Shown here: in pieces, positions 1 through 7,304 of the stretch
Layout of the letters: each line of letters begins with the position of its first letter
How positions within the stretch are numbered: position 1 is the first letter of the stretch
Position numbers and translations under genes: made by a program
The notes under the pieces: generated by a model
The model's input: the letters and a program-made list of their open reading frames with translations, nothing else
Databases searched by the model: none
What the model was told of the DNA's origin: nothing
NCBI GenBank assembly: GCA_910587275.1
Contig: CAJUMD010000121.1
Coordinates: 1-9,765, forward strand
DNA length: 9,765 bases
Direction of reading: 5' to 3'
From: an uncultured Kineothrix sp.
GTDB lineage: Bacteria > Bacillota > Clostridia > Lachnospirales > Lachnospiraceae

Positions 1-23
1 TTTTACAACAACTTTTTAATTCC

Positions 24-43
24 GTTCAGCCGGAAGGCTGAAC
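24..43 (-). terminator. Hairpin overlapping the stop codon of the membrane-protein gene
   Basis: A perfect 8-bp stem, GTTCAGCC / GGCTGAAC, with a 4-base loop (24-31 and 36-43) contains the TGA stop (28-26) and the last codons of the membrane-protein gene. The bases after it on the minus strand are A-rich rather than a clean T run, so it is a poor intrinsic terminator by the usual rule. It may act as a 3' end stabiliser or a weak terminator. Confidence 0.45.
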
Positions 44-1522
44 TGTTACAAAAATCACCCAATAAGCCGTATCCCCCAAAATGACAATCTGTTCCTCCGC
101 ATCAAACCAGTCCCAGTTCTTCCCTTCAAAATAAGTCCGGAATACTTCCCCGTCCATGGGAACTTTTTCAAATTTCCTTCCGCTCACCGCGTTTACCAGC
201 GTATTCGTCACGATACCCAAAGCGCGTTCGTTAATCTGGTCCGTCTTATAAGATACGTTAAGATAACCGCGCGGACAGTCCGTATCATTTGCCACCGCCA
301 GCTTTTCCACCCGTATTCCCGTCTGCGCTTCGTATTTTTCCACCTGTCTGCAGAACATCGCCACATAAGTCTTGTCCAGGGTATTGCTGGTCATATGGTT
401 TGTCACGATGATATGGCAGAACATGACCTGTACCGCAAGATAACCGCAGCATACGTAACACATCACCGCCTTTCCCCGCTCCCCCGTGCAGCGCAGAGCG
501 ACCAGCAGCAGCATGGACTGCATGACGTAAAACACCCAAACCAGGCGCGGATACGCCATACAGCTAATCTGCGCCATGGGCAGTACGTAAATCATCATCG
601 TCAGGGCCGCTGACAGCAAAAGAAAATAAAGCGCCGCCATCCCGTTTTTTTCCTTTAAGAACTTCCGCAATACCATTCCACAGGCAAAAAGAAGGAGGAA
701 CAACGGCATCCACACCTTTGGCAGAAGCCCCCTGCAGTCCGTCAACAGGCTGACGAAGTTCTCCGCACATATTCCGATTTTCCCTGCAATGTCACCAATC
801 CCGGCACCCTTCTCCGCTTTTTCCAAAACCCCTGTTTCCACCAGCACGGATATACTCATCATATCCAACACCCCGGCGCCAAATGTGATACAGCCGCAAA
901 CCAATTCCTGTATGACCGTCCGGAGCGTTATCCGGTAATGGTTGTGCAGGAATATCCACACGGACAGTATCATTGCCGCATACACCACCCCGACCTGGTA
1001 TTCCATGGCGGAACAGAGGAACAGGAAAAAGGCAGCTATATAATTCCCTTTCGTGAAAAGCCAAATCCCCACGGATGCAAACAGGTAAGCCAGCCCGAAC
1101 ATCAACGCACATTCCCCGAACATCAAAGACTCGGAAAACAACACATTGCAGAACATCAGCGCAGTAATTGTATAATACGCAGCCTTCCCGTAAAGGGTGC
1201 CGCAGCTTATTTCCCCCCGGAAACTCCACTGCACCAGCCATACGGACACGGCAAGCAGAAATACCGCCGCAAATACCGTTAACCCGGTATGGTCCGCCGT
1301 CGTCCGTCCGAATTGGTAGAGTATATAATCCATCAGAGCGGAAAGATACCTTCCCCCTTCGCATCTTCCGATGATATCCGTTTCCGGGCGCATCAAATGA
1401 AATAACGTATCACAATTAAAACTCCGTTGGAACATACCGCTCCATGTAAGAAACAAAATCAGGTAATCCACAAAGAATGCATGGAACCATTCCTTCTTCC
1501 CTTCCAAATTTTTCATTCCCAC
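26..1522 (-). CDS. GtrII-like polytopic membrane protein, putative glycosyltransferase
   Basis: A 498-residue integral membrane protein with roughly 10-11 hydrophobic segments (about residues 15-32, 80-99, 113-133, 138-156, 160-175, 178-194, 203-225, 268-286, 296-316, 325-345, 352-374), then a soluble C-terminal tail of about 120 residues. After the first membrane helix comes an acidic loop (NCDTLFH, then GGRYLSALMDY near 56-66). That layout resembles the glucosyltransferase-domain (GtrII / Glucos_trans_II) family, whose members move sugars from a lipid carrier onto cell-surface glycans at the outer face of the membrane. The tail ends in a WDWFDAEEQ...GDTAYWVIF block that I associate with the same clostridial family. 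The first codon could be GTG at 1522, with AAGGAAGG eight or nine bases upstream, or ATG at 1516, with AAGGTGGG almost touching it. No flippase or partner transferase lies next to it. The acceptor and sugar are unknown. The family call is from recalled similarity, not from a search. Confidence 0.72.
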   Translation of the reverse strand: MGMKNLEGKKEWFHAFFVDYLILFLTWSGMFQRSFNCDTLFHLMRPETDIIGRCEGGRYLSALMDYILYQFGRTTADHTGLTVFAAVFLLAVSVWLVQWSFRGEISCGTLYGKAAYYTITALMFCNVLFSESLMFGECALMFGLAYLFASVGIWLFTKGNYIAAFFLFLCSAMEYQVGVVYAAMILSVWIFLHNHYRITLRTVIQELVCGCITFGAGVLDMMSISVLVETGVLEKAEKGAGIGDIAGKIGICAENFVSLLTDCRGLLPKVWMPLFLLLFACGMVLRKFLKEKNGMAALYFLLLSAALTMMIYVLPMAQISCMAYPRLVWVFYVMQSMLLLVALRCTGERGKAVMCYVCCGYLAVQVMFCHIIVTNHMTSNTLDKTYVAMFCRQVEKYEAQTGIRVEKLAVANDTDCPRGYLNVSYKTDQINERALGIVTNTLVNAVSGRKFEKVPMDGEVFRTYFEGKNWDWFDAEEQIVILGDTAYWVIFVTVQPSG

Positions 1523-1550
1523 CTTATTATTCCTTCCTTAAAAACACACC

Positions 1551-1593
1551 AAAACGTGTCAGAAAAATTCCTGCCGGTCCTTTTCCTGACACG
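1551..1593 (-). terminator. Intrinsic terminator of purL
   Basis: Eight bases after the purL stop, arms CGTGTCAG (1593-1586) and CTGACACG (1562-1555) form a perfect 8-bp stem. GAAAA opposite TTTTT extends it inward by about five pairs, one of them G-T. On the minus strand it is followed by TTTT and, after a short GC-containing gap, by TTTTT. This is the expected form of a Rho-independent terminator for purL. Only about 30 bp remain before the next gene on the same strand. Confidence 0.78.
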
Positions 1594-1600
1594 CTCCCTG

Positions 1601-4600
1601 TTATTCCGTAAAATAATGGACACCGGATTCAAATATCTTCAAATCCTGTTCCCCGTAAATATTCCTTGCCACAGAACGGCCGCGGCGTTCCACATGCGCC
1701 ATCTTCCCGAAACACCTTCCGTCTTTTGAAGTAATTCCCTCGATGGCCGCATAAGATCCGTTTACGTTCCATTCTTCGTCCATGGATACCCTGCCGTCCG
1801 CATCCGCGTACTGGGTTGCCACCTGTCCGTCCGCAAACAGCCGGTCCACCCATTCCTTCGGCGCCACAAAGCGCCCTTCCCCGTGAGATGCAGGCGTCAC
1901 ATAAGTTCTTCCCACTTCGGCTTCCCTTAACCACGGCGATTTGTCCGAAACCACCCTGGTATACACCATCTTCGAAATATGGCGGTTAATCGTATTAAAT
2001 GTCAGCGTCGGGGAATCCCCGTTCTGTCCCGTGATTTCCCCGTGGGGTACCAGCCCCAGTTTAATTAACGCCTGGAAACCGTTGCAGATGCCAAGTGCCA
2101 GTCCGTCCCTTTCGTCCAACAGCCGCATCACCGCTTCCTTCATCTTCGCGTTCTGGAATGCGGTGGCAAAGAACTTCGCGCTCCCATCCGGCTCATCCCC
2201 TGCGGAAAACCCGCCGGGGAACATGATAATCTGTGCCCCGTCAATGGCTTTTTCAAATACTTCCACCGAATCCCTGATGTCTTCTGCCGTCCGGTTCTTA
2301 AATACTTTTGTCACCACTTTCGCACCGGCACGCTCAAATGCCATTGCACTGTCATATTCACAGTTCGTTCCCGGAAATACGGGAATGAATACCGTCGGAC
2401 GCGCCACCTTATGTTTGCAGACATACACTTCCGGTGTCCGGTACAGCGGGGATTCCACCGGCGTGGTATCGGTTGCCGCCCTGGTGGGGAATACTTTCTC
2501 CAACTTGGAAGTCCACGCCGCCAGCGCTTCCTCCATCGGCAGGAACATGTCTTTATACGCAAAGCCGGCGTTTTCTCCGACTCCATTTGTAACTTCGCCG
2601 ATGATGCGGTAGTTTTCGATTCCGTCAAGCCCGTCCGTTCCTTCCAATACCGCCAGTTGGTCCGCCGGAATCTCCGCCACGATATCGCCGATGCCGTTTT
2701 CAAACAGGTCTTTTGCCGGAAGTTCCTCCGACAGTTTCACGCCCAGTTTGTTCCCGAATGCCATCTTACTCACCGCCGCCGCGATTCCTTTGGCATCGAG
2801 GGCATATGCCGACTTGATGACGCCTTTCTTCATAAGCTGCGTAATCCGTCCGTACAGCTCCAAAACGCTTTCATAAACGGGTACGTCATATTCGTCTTTC
2901 GCAAACCAAAACTGCACCAGTTTATTTCCCGCCTCTTTTAACTCCGGCGTCACGATATCCTTTTCCTTCGCCACGTCCACGGCAAAGGAAACCAGCGTGG
3001 GCGGTACGTCGATATCGTTAAACGTCCCTGACATACTGTCCTTTCCGCCGATGGATGCAAGACCATAGCCAATCTGTGCGTCATAAGCGCCCAGCAGCGC
3101 CGCAAAAGGCTGGCTCCAGCGCTCCGGCTCCGATGTCATTCTGCGGAAATATTCCTGGAACGTAAACCGGATATTTTTACAATCGCCGCCGTTTGCCACA
3201 ATCTTTGCCATGGATTCCGTTACGGCATATATCGCGCCGTGATAAGGGCTCCATGCGGACAAGTAGGGATCAAATCCATACCCCATCATGGTCACGGTAT
3301 CGGTTCTGCCTTTTAAGACCGGCAGCTTTGCCACCATCGCCTGTGTCTCGGTGAGCTGGTACTTCCCCCCGTAAGGCATCAGCACGGAAGCCGCACCGAT
3401 GGAAGAATCGAACATTTCCACCAGCCCCTTTTGGGAGCAAACGTTCAAATCGCTTAACAGAGCCAGCCATGCCGCCTTCACGTCGTCTTGCTCCAGCGCG
3501 TCTTCCACGGCCTTCACTGCCGTCTTACGGAAATAATTGTCCTTTTCCTCCGGGATATCCACTTTTACTTTTGTTTCCTGGTGCGCACCGTTCGTATCCA
3601 AAAATGCCCGGCTGATATTCACGATTTCTTTTCCGCGCCATTTTAATACAAGTCTCGGTTCCTCCGTTACCACCGCAACGGCAACCGCTTCCAGATTTTC
3701 TTCCGCCGCATAATCCAGGAAAGCGTCCACATCCTTCGGGGCAACCACAACCGCCATTCTTTCCTGGGATTCCGAAATTGCCAGTTCCGTCCCGTCCAGT
3801 CCGGCATATTTTTTCGGCACTTTATCCAAATCCACGGTCAGCCCTGCTGCCAGCTCGCCGATTGCCACCGATACGCCGCCCGCACCGAAATCGTTGCATT
3901 TCTTAATGAGCAGGCTGACTTCTTCCCTGCGGAACAGCCTTTGGATTTTACGCTCCGTGGGAGCGTTTCCCTTTTGTACTTCCGCGCCGCATGTTTCGAT
4001 GGAACTCTCCGTATGCACCTTGGATGAGCCGGTTGCGCCGCCGCAGCCGTCCCTTCCGGTCCTTCCTCCCAAAAGAATGATGATGTCGCCGGGATCGGAA
4101 TTTTCACGAATCACGTTCCTTCTGGGTGCCGCGCCCATCACCGCACCGATTTCCATTCTTTTTGCCACATAATCCGGGTGGTAGATTTCTTTCACATACC
4201 CCGTGGCAAGCCCAATCTGGTTGCCATAGGAAGAATACCCGCCCGCCGCGCCGCGCACCAGCTTCTTTTGGGGCAATTTTCCTTTTAAAGTGTCCGCCAC
4301 CGGAACCGTTGGATCCGCCGCACCGGTCACGCGCATCGCCTGATACACATAACCGCGCCCGGAAAGGGGATCCCGGATAGCGCCTCCAAGACAGGTGGCT
4401 GCACCGCCGAATGGCTCGATTTCCGTAGGATGGTTATGGGTTTCATTTTTGAAAAACACCAGCCATTCTTCCGTCACCGGTCCCTCGCCGTAATCCATTT
4501 CCACCGGAACGATAACAGAACATGCGTTAATCTCATCGGATTCCTCCATATCCTGCAGTTTCCCGTCTTTTTTCAGTTTGCGCATCGCTATCAGCGCCAA

Positions 4601-5431
4601 ATCCATCAGGCAGACAAACTTATCCTCCCTGCCCTGAAAGATTTCCTCCCTCGTATCGAGATAGCTCTGGTAGGTTGTCTCGATGGGGGAACGGTAATAA
4701 CCCTCCCCAAATTCCACGTCTTTAAGCTCCGTGGAAAACGTGGTATGACGGCAATGGTCGGACCAGTAAGTGTCCAATACCCTGATTTCCGTCATGGTAG
4801 GATTCCTGTGCTCCTCCGAGTGGAAATAATTCTGTATATGCTTAAAATCCTTAAACGTCATGGCAAGCCCAAGGGAACCGTACAGCTCCCGCAGCCCGTT
4901 TTCCGACATGTCCTGGAAACCGTTTAACACCGCCACATCCGCCGGTTCCTCAAAGTCCGTCACCAGTGTCTCCGGTTTGCACAGATCCGTCTCCCTGGAA
5001 TCCACCGGGTTGATGCAGTACGACTTAATCTTTAAAAATTCCGCATCGGAAATTTGACCCGTCACCAAATAAGTCACCGCCGTCCGGATGACCGGCTGTT
5101 CATCCTCCCGTAAGAATTTCACGCACTGCACCGCCGAATCCGCTCTTTGGTCAAACTGTCCCGGCAGGAATTCCACGCTGAACACCCTTCCGTCTGCCGG
5201 AATCTTGATGGTTTCATGGTACAGGATGTCCACCGGCGGCTCCGAAAATACAATGCCGCATGCCAACTCAAACGTTTCCTCCGATACATTTTCCACATCA
5301 TAACGGATGAATACCCTGACGTCCTCCACCCCCCTGATGTTTAGGTAACTTTGGATTTCTTCTTTCAGTTCCCGCGCCTTTACCGCAAAAGGCTTTTTCT
5401 TTTCCACATAAATACGCTTCACATTACCCAT
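1601..5431 (-). CDS. purL: Phosphoribosylformylglycinamidine synthase, single-chain clade II type
   Basis: Converts FGAR, glutamine and ATP to FGAM in the cytosol, the fourth step of de novo purine synthesis. The 1276 residues carry the whole enzyme in one chain: an N-terminal PurS-like region (about 1-150), a linker with a YWSDHCRHTTF motif (222-232), a first AIRS-type ATPase half with NETHNHPTEIEPFGG (329-343) and GGRTGRDG (455-462), CNDFGAGG (512-519), a second half with MMGYGFDPYLSAW (715-727) and SIGGKDSMSGTFND (793-806), then a class I glutaminase domain from about 1010. The likely triad is Cys1116 in LGICNGFQ with His1246 and Glu1248 in AHVER, matching the HPE arrangement of E. coli PurL. 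Length and motif spelling fit the clostridial clade II form. The ATG at 5431 has AGGAGG 13 bases upstream, a long spacing. No in-frame alternative start is better. No other pur gene and no recognised purine riboswitch lie alongside. Confidence 0.97.
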   Translation of the reverse strand: MGNVKRIYVEKKKPFAVKARELKEEIQSYLNIRGVEDVRVFIRYDVENVSEETFELACGIVFSEPPVDILYHETIKIPADGRVFSVEFLPGQFDQRADSAVQCVKFLREDEQPVIRTAVTYLVTGQISDAEFLKIKSYCINPVDSRETDLCKPETLVTDFEEPADVAVLNGFQDMSENGLRELYGSLGLAMTFKDFKHIQNYFHSEEHRNPTMTEIRVLDTYWSDHCRHTTFSTELKDVEFGEGYYRSPIETTYQSYLDTREEIFQGREDKFVCLMDLALIAMRKLKKDGKLQDMEESDEINACSVIVPVEMDYGEGPVTEEWLVFFKNETHNHPTEIEPFGGAATCLGGAIRDPLSGRGYVYQAMRVTGAADPTVPVADTLKGKLPQKKLVRGAAGGYSSYGNQIGLATGYVKEIYHPDYVAKRMEIGAVMGAAPRRNVIRENSDPGDIIILLGGRTGRDGCGGATGSSKVHTESSIETCGAEVQKGNAPTERKIQRLFRREEVSLLIKKCNDFGAGGVSVAIGELAAGLTVDLDKVPKKYAGLDGTELAISESQERMAVVVAPKDVDAFLDYAAEENLEAVAVAVVTEEPRLVLKWRGKEIVNISRAFLDTNGAHQETKVKVDIPEEKDNYFRKTAVKAVEDALEQDDVKAAWLALLSDLNVCSQKGLVEMFDSSIGAASVLMPYGGKYQLTETQAMVAKLPVLKGRTDTVTMMGYGFDPYLSAWSPYHGAIYAVTESMAKIVANGGDCKNIRFTFQEYFRRMTSEPERWSQPFAALLGAYDAQIGYGLASIGGKDSMSGTFNDIDVPPTLVSFAVDVAKEKDIVTPELKEAGNKLVQFWFAKDEYDVPVYESVLELYGRITQLMKKGVIKSAYALDAKGIAAAVSKMAFGNKLGVKLSEELPAKDLFENGIGDIVAEIPADQLAVLEGTDGLDGIENYRIIGEVTNGVGENAGFAYKDMFLPMEEALAAWTSKLEKVFPTRAATDTTPVESPLYRTPEVYVCKHKVARPTVFIPVFPGTNCEYDSAMAFERAGAKVVTKVFKNRTAEDIRDSVEVFEKAIDGAQIIMFPGGFSAGDEPDGSAKFFATAFQNAKMKEAVMRLLDERDGLALGICNGFQALIKLGLVPHGEITGQNGDSPTLTFNTINRHISKMVYTRVVSDKSPWLREAEVGRTYVTPASHGEGRFVAPKEWVDRLFADGQVATQYADADGRVSMDEEWNVNGSYAAIEGITSKDGRCFGKMAHVERRGRSVARNIYGEQDLKIFESGVHYFTE

Positions 5432-5444
5432 GATGAATCCACAT

Positions 5445-5450
5445 CCTCCT
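5445..5450 (-). promoter_or_regulatory. Ribosome binding site of purL with long spacing
   Basis: A perfect AGGAGG lies 13 bases before the ATG at 5431, longer than the usual 5-9. The ATG that directly follows AGGAGG is in another frame and meets a TAA after six codons, so it is not the purL start. A tiny leader peptide of that size is formally possible but has nothing else to support it. Confidence 0.55.
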
Positions 5451-5552
5451 GACTTTGCTGTTATTTGTTTTTTTGGGTTGCATTGATTGTTTTCGCTTTT
5501 GCCTGTTTATCCATGATTCCCGGACTGTATAATGTTCCTAATTCCTATCTTC

Positions 5553-6149
5553 CTATTCCTCTGTTTCTATAATCAGACCCTGCATAATGTAAAGGATTTC
5601 CCGGTCTACCGTTTCCTCCGTGATTCCCCTTGTCTGCGAGGCAATCTTTAAACCTTCCAGCACATACATGATGTTCCTCGCCGCCCCTTTGGCATCCTCA
5701 CAGTAAAATTCCCCGTTCTCCACGCCCGCCTCGATTAATTTCTCCACAATCCTGACTGCCATGTCAAACTTTTTCTTTAACGGGTTGTCCTTCTTTGGTA
5801 CTTTATGCGCAAAAAAATATTCATAGACCGCCATGGTAAGGTTATTTTTCCGGCGCAGCAGTTCTTTCTTCTGTTCCTTCAAAAACAGGGCAAGAATATC
5901 CGACGCAAATGCATTCTCTCCGAAAAGTTCTTCCACTTCGCCGTTTTCGCCCGGTTCCGCCCCGTCCGCCCCAAGTACTTCCAAAAACAGTTCCTGCGTA
6001 TTGGAAAAATAAAGGTAAAGCCCGCCCCTGCTGATACCGCAGGCATCCACAATATCCTTCATCGTCACATTCTTATATCCTTTTTCCACAAAAACCCCGC
6101 GTGCCGTATCTACAATATACTGCTTCTTCTGCCCTGACTTCTCACTCAT
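5553..6149 (-). CDS. TetR/AcrR-family transcriptional regulator
   Basis: A 198-residue protein of typical TetR length. The N-terminal DNA-binding domain spans about residues 9-55: a first helix IVDTARGVFVEKGYKNVTM, then KDIVDACGIS and the recognition helix with the family hallmark SRGGLYLYFSN (40-50). The rest is an alpha-helical ligand and dimerisation domain. Within it an acidic, glycine-rich stretch around 61-76 (GADGAEPGENGEVEE) is probably a loop between helices. The ATG at 6149 has AAGGGG eight bases upstream, which supports the start. The gene is co-directional with purL and separated from it by 121 bp. No transporter or enzyme next to it reveals its ligand. Such proteins often repress their own promoter, and a candidate operator cluster lies at 6187-6214. 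The family is clear; its target genes are unknown. Confidence 0.93.
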   Translation of the reverse strand: MSEKSGQKKQYIVDTARGVFVEKGYKNVTMKDIVDACGISRGGLYLYFSNTQELFLEVLGADGAEPGENGEVEELFGENAFASDILALFLKEQKKELLRRKNNLTMAVYEYFFAHKVPKKDNPLKKKFDMAVRIVEKLIEAGVENGEFYCEDAKGAARNIMYVLEGLKIASQTRGITEETVDREILYIMQGLIIETEE

Positions 6150-6186
6150 TTGTGTAACCCCTTATGCCGTACCGTTTCCATATCCC

Positions 6187-6214
6187 AATACCCGTATTTC
6201 CCGTTTTTTCCCGT
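6187..6214. promoter_or_regulatory. Palindrome plus CCCGT repeats upstream of tetR, candidate operator
   Basis: About 40-65 bp upstream of the TetR start there is a 12-bp inverted repeat, AATAC-CC-GTATT (6187-6198). Three CCCGT copies begin at 6191, 6200 and 6210, so they repeat about once per helical turn. The position suits an operator for autoregulation by the TetR protein. This is inference: no -35/-10 pair is clear here, and TetR operators are usually longer palindromes. Confidence 0.35.
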
Positions 6215-6258
6215 ATATTTTTCCCTGATTCTTTTTTGTTTTGATACTTCTTTTATAT

Positions 6259-6575
6259 TTACTCCCTTTCCGGAAGCTGAAATAATAACAGGCAAGCCTT
6301 TCCTGCATAATGCTTTCCTCTATATTTATATTCGGGGAAAATCGTGTATCCAATATGTCCGCCATAATAAAGGTTGTCATTATATCCAATTCTTAAGTCG
6401 CACTTACCCATCTGATTGCCATTGATGTCGCAGATGAAAGGTTGAAAGAAAAGCGCTTTCAACTATTGATTTTGAGTCCGCCAAAGCGGACATGGGGTAT
6501 AAAAATGATAAGCCGGAACCCAATTTTTCATTTCATCCCCATCTGCCGTTTTCTCCAAAACTAATTATATTTCAT
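6259..6575 (-). pseudogene. Broken GNAT-family N-acetyltransferase gene
   Basis: The minus strand reads as a recognisable GNAT acetyltransferase in one frame from 6564 to 6259, but it is interrupted. The first part gives LVLEKTADGDEMKNWVPAYHF (the last 20 residues begin at 6561). After an inserted segment with a TAG stop (6465-6463) the frame resumes with ICDINGNQMGKCDLRIG, then YYGGHIGYTIFPEY and YRGKHYAGKACLLLF, which holds the acetyl-CoA-binding R-G-x-x-Y-A-G core. Three lesions are visible. The only nearby ATG (6575) is one base out of frame. About 63 bp are inserted at 6436-6498. The C-terminal half is missing after LLLFQLPERE. A two-residue duplication-like KY before YRGK is also unusual. 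Members of this family are normally 150-190 residues. The largest open piece (TTG at 6462 to 6259, 67 residues) is unlikely to be functional. Confidence 0.75.
6436..6498 (-). repeat. About 63-bp double-hairpin insertion, possible MITE/REP-like element
   Basis: This segment separates WVPAYHFY from ICDINGNQ in the GNAT pseudogene. It contains two perfect hairpins: GTCCGC / GCGGAC with a 4-base loop (6476-6491), and GTTGAAAG / CTTTCAAC with a 7-base loop (6441-6463). A nested AAAGCGCTTT palindrome lies in the second. The length is 21 codons, so the host frame is kept, but a TAG is introduced. The limits are set by where the acetyltransferase reading resumes and could shift by several bases. No clear target duplication is visible. 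Size and two-hairpin form suggest a small non-autonomous palindromic element. Confidence 0.5.
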
Positions 6576-6680
6576 TACTCTTTAAAAACTGAGTGTCTAA
6601 AAGCATATCACATCTCCACAAATTCCAGTGTATATATTTAATTATAAAATATCTGCCTGCAAGGTATATTTACCGCCTTT
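6576..6680. other. AT-rich gap before the GNAT pseudogene
   Basis: This gap separates the end of the uncharacterised protein gene from the GNAT remnant. It is strongly AT-rich, with an ATATTT...AAATAT inverted repeat. It holds no open reading frame I can support and no convincing terminator for the upstream gene. It may once have held the promoter of the acetyltransferase gene. Confidence 0.4.
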
Positions 6681-7139
6681 TTACCTTCTCTCCCAGTAAT
6701 CCAGAATTTCCTTCATTTTTACAAGCACCTTAAGGATGGAGCCGTTCGTAACTCCCTGCACCCACACGGCGCCCCTTGTCATGCCCCCCAAGATGTATTT
6801 GGATAGAATCCCCTTCAGTCCTTCCATCTGGCGGATGGTGGCATGGTCGATATAACGCTGTTCCTCGGCTACCGTGCGTATCTTGTTCCTGGAATACACA
6901 TAAGCATAGTTCCTGTCCATGAGCTGCGTCTGCCTTGCATCCTTTACCAAATTCAGCAAATTGCCGTCATATACCGGAATGGTGATGGAATGCTCCGCGA
7001 TTCCCTGTCCGCTGTATGTGCCGGATACGGCATCGTTCCCCTTCATGGTTTCCAGCCACGGGATATATTTGATCAGGCGCTCCACATCCGGCCGGTACCC
7101 GTCGGCAATTTCCTGCATATAGCTCTCTTCCTTTTCCAT
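6681..7139 (-). CDS. Conserved hypothetical protein, possible DUF6508-type
   Basis: A small soluble protein with no signal peptide or membrane segment. The open frame extends up to an ATG at 7211 (176 residues), but I place the start at the ATG at 7139 (152 residues, beginning MEKEESYMQEIADGYRPD). The first ATG has no Shine-Dalgarno and sits on the promoter -10 sequence, and the ATG at 7151 directly abuts AGGGAG. From the 7139 start, AGGGAG lies 12 bases upstream. Visible blocks are RLIKYIPWLE, a GTYSGQGIAEHSITIPVYD stretch, LMDRNYAYVYSR, and a C-terminal half with LKGILSKYILGGMTRGAVW and a lysine-rich helix. I recall similar small proteins in Lachnospiraceae, probably under DUF6508, but cannot confirm this. 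It is divergent from the 756-residue gene. Function unknown. Confidence 0.82.
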   Translation of the reverse strand: MEKEESYMQEIADGYRPDVERLIKYIPWLETMKGNDAVSGTYSGQGIAEHSITIPVYDGNLLNLVKDARQTQLMDRNYAYVYSRNKIRTVAEEQRYIDHATIRQMEGLKGILSKYILGGMTRGAVWVQGVTNGSILKVLVKMKEILDYWERR

Positions 7140-7201
7140 GTTCCCTATCATCTCCCTGGTTTTCCCATATATTCTTTTCCCAACTAATCCTAACTTAGTA
7201 G

Positions 7202-7210
7202 AGTATAACA
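7202..7210 (-). promoter_or_regulatory. Extended -10 promoter of the small hypothetical gene
   Basis: On the minus strand TGT-TATACT (7210-7202) fits an extended -10 (TGnTATAAT). The best -35 candidate is TTGCTG, about 20 bp upstream, which is too far to be ideal. If used, transcription starts near 7195, which excludes the ATG at 7211 as the start codon. Confidence 0.45.
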
Positions 7211-7231
7211 TAAAATGTCAAAATGTACAGC

Positions 7232-7304
7232 AACCTTATCAAAAAAAGTAATCTCATGTTGTATTTGAACCGCAAAATTAGTATAATAACATTATTATAA
7301 GGTT
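7232..7304. promoter_or_regulatory. Inverted repeat flanking the divergent promoters
   Basis: AACCTTAT (7232-7239) and ATAAGGTT (7297-7304) are perfect 8-bp inverted copies 57 bp apart. The left copy lies at the -35 side of the minus-strand promoter. The right copy lies between the plus-strand promoter and its ribosome site. Such a layout could serve a regulator acting on both genes, but in AT-rich DNA it could also arise by chance. Confidence 0.3.
7259..7287 (+). promoter_or_regulatory. Sigma-A-type promoter of the 756-residue gene
   Basis: TTGTAT (7259-7264) and a perfect TATAAT (7282-7287) are separated by exactly 17 bp. They lie about 30 bp upstream of the AGGAGG ribosome site (7308-7313) and the ATG at 7319. 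This is the best housekeeping-type promoter in the window. Confidence 0.72.

Noticed and set aside
792..1364. A 190-residue minus-strand ORF inside the membrane-protein gene
   Set aside because: It is a shadow of the 498-residue frame, with a Cys/Gly/Arg-rich composition unlike a real protein and no start signal.
1941..2612. A 223-residue plus-strand ORF antisense to purL
   Set aside because: purL motifs on the opposite strand are intact across this stretch, and the antisense product is Ser/Pro/Asn-rich with no recognisable domain. Long antisense frames are common opposite GC-biased genes.
5432..5552. Purine riboswitch or PurR-box in the purL leader
   Set aside because: The 121-bp leader shows no purine-aptamer core or terminator-antiterminator pair, and no PurBox-like inverted repeat that I can recognise.
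6162..6389. A 75-residue minus-strand ORF overlapping the GNAT remnant
   Set aside because: It is in another frame from the recognisable acetyltransferase sequence, is lysine-rich and low in complexity, and has no ribosome site. It is a shadow frame.
6441..6491. CRISPR repeat or an intrinsic terminator pair
   Set aside because: The two hairpins differ in sequence, there is no repeat-spacer pattern, and neither has a proper T run. Their position inside broken coding sequence fits an insertion better.
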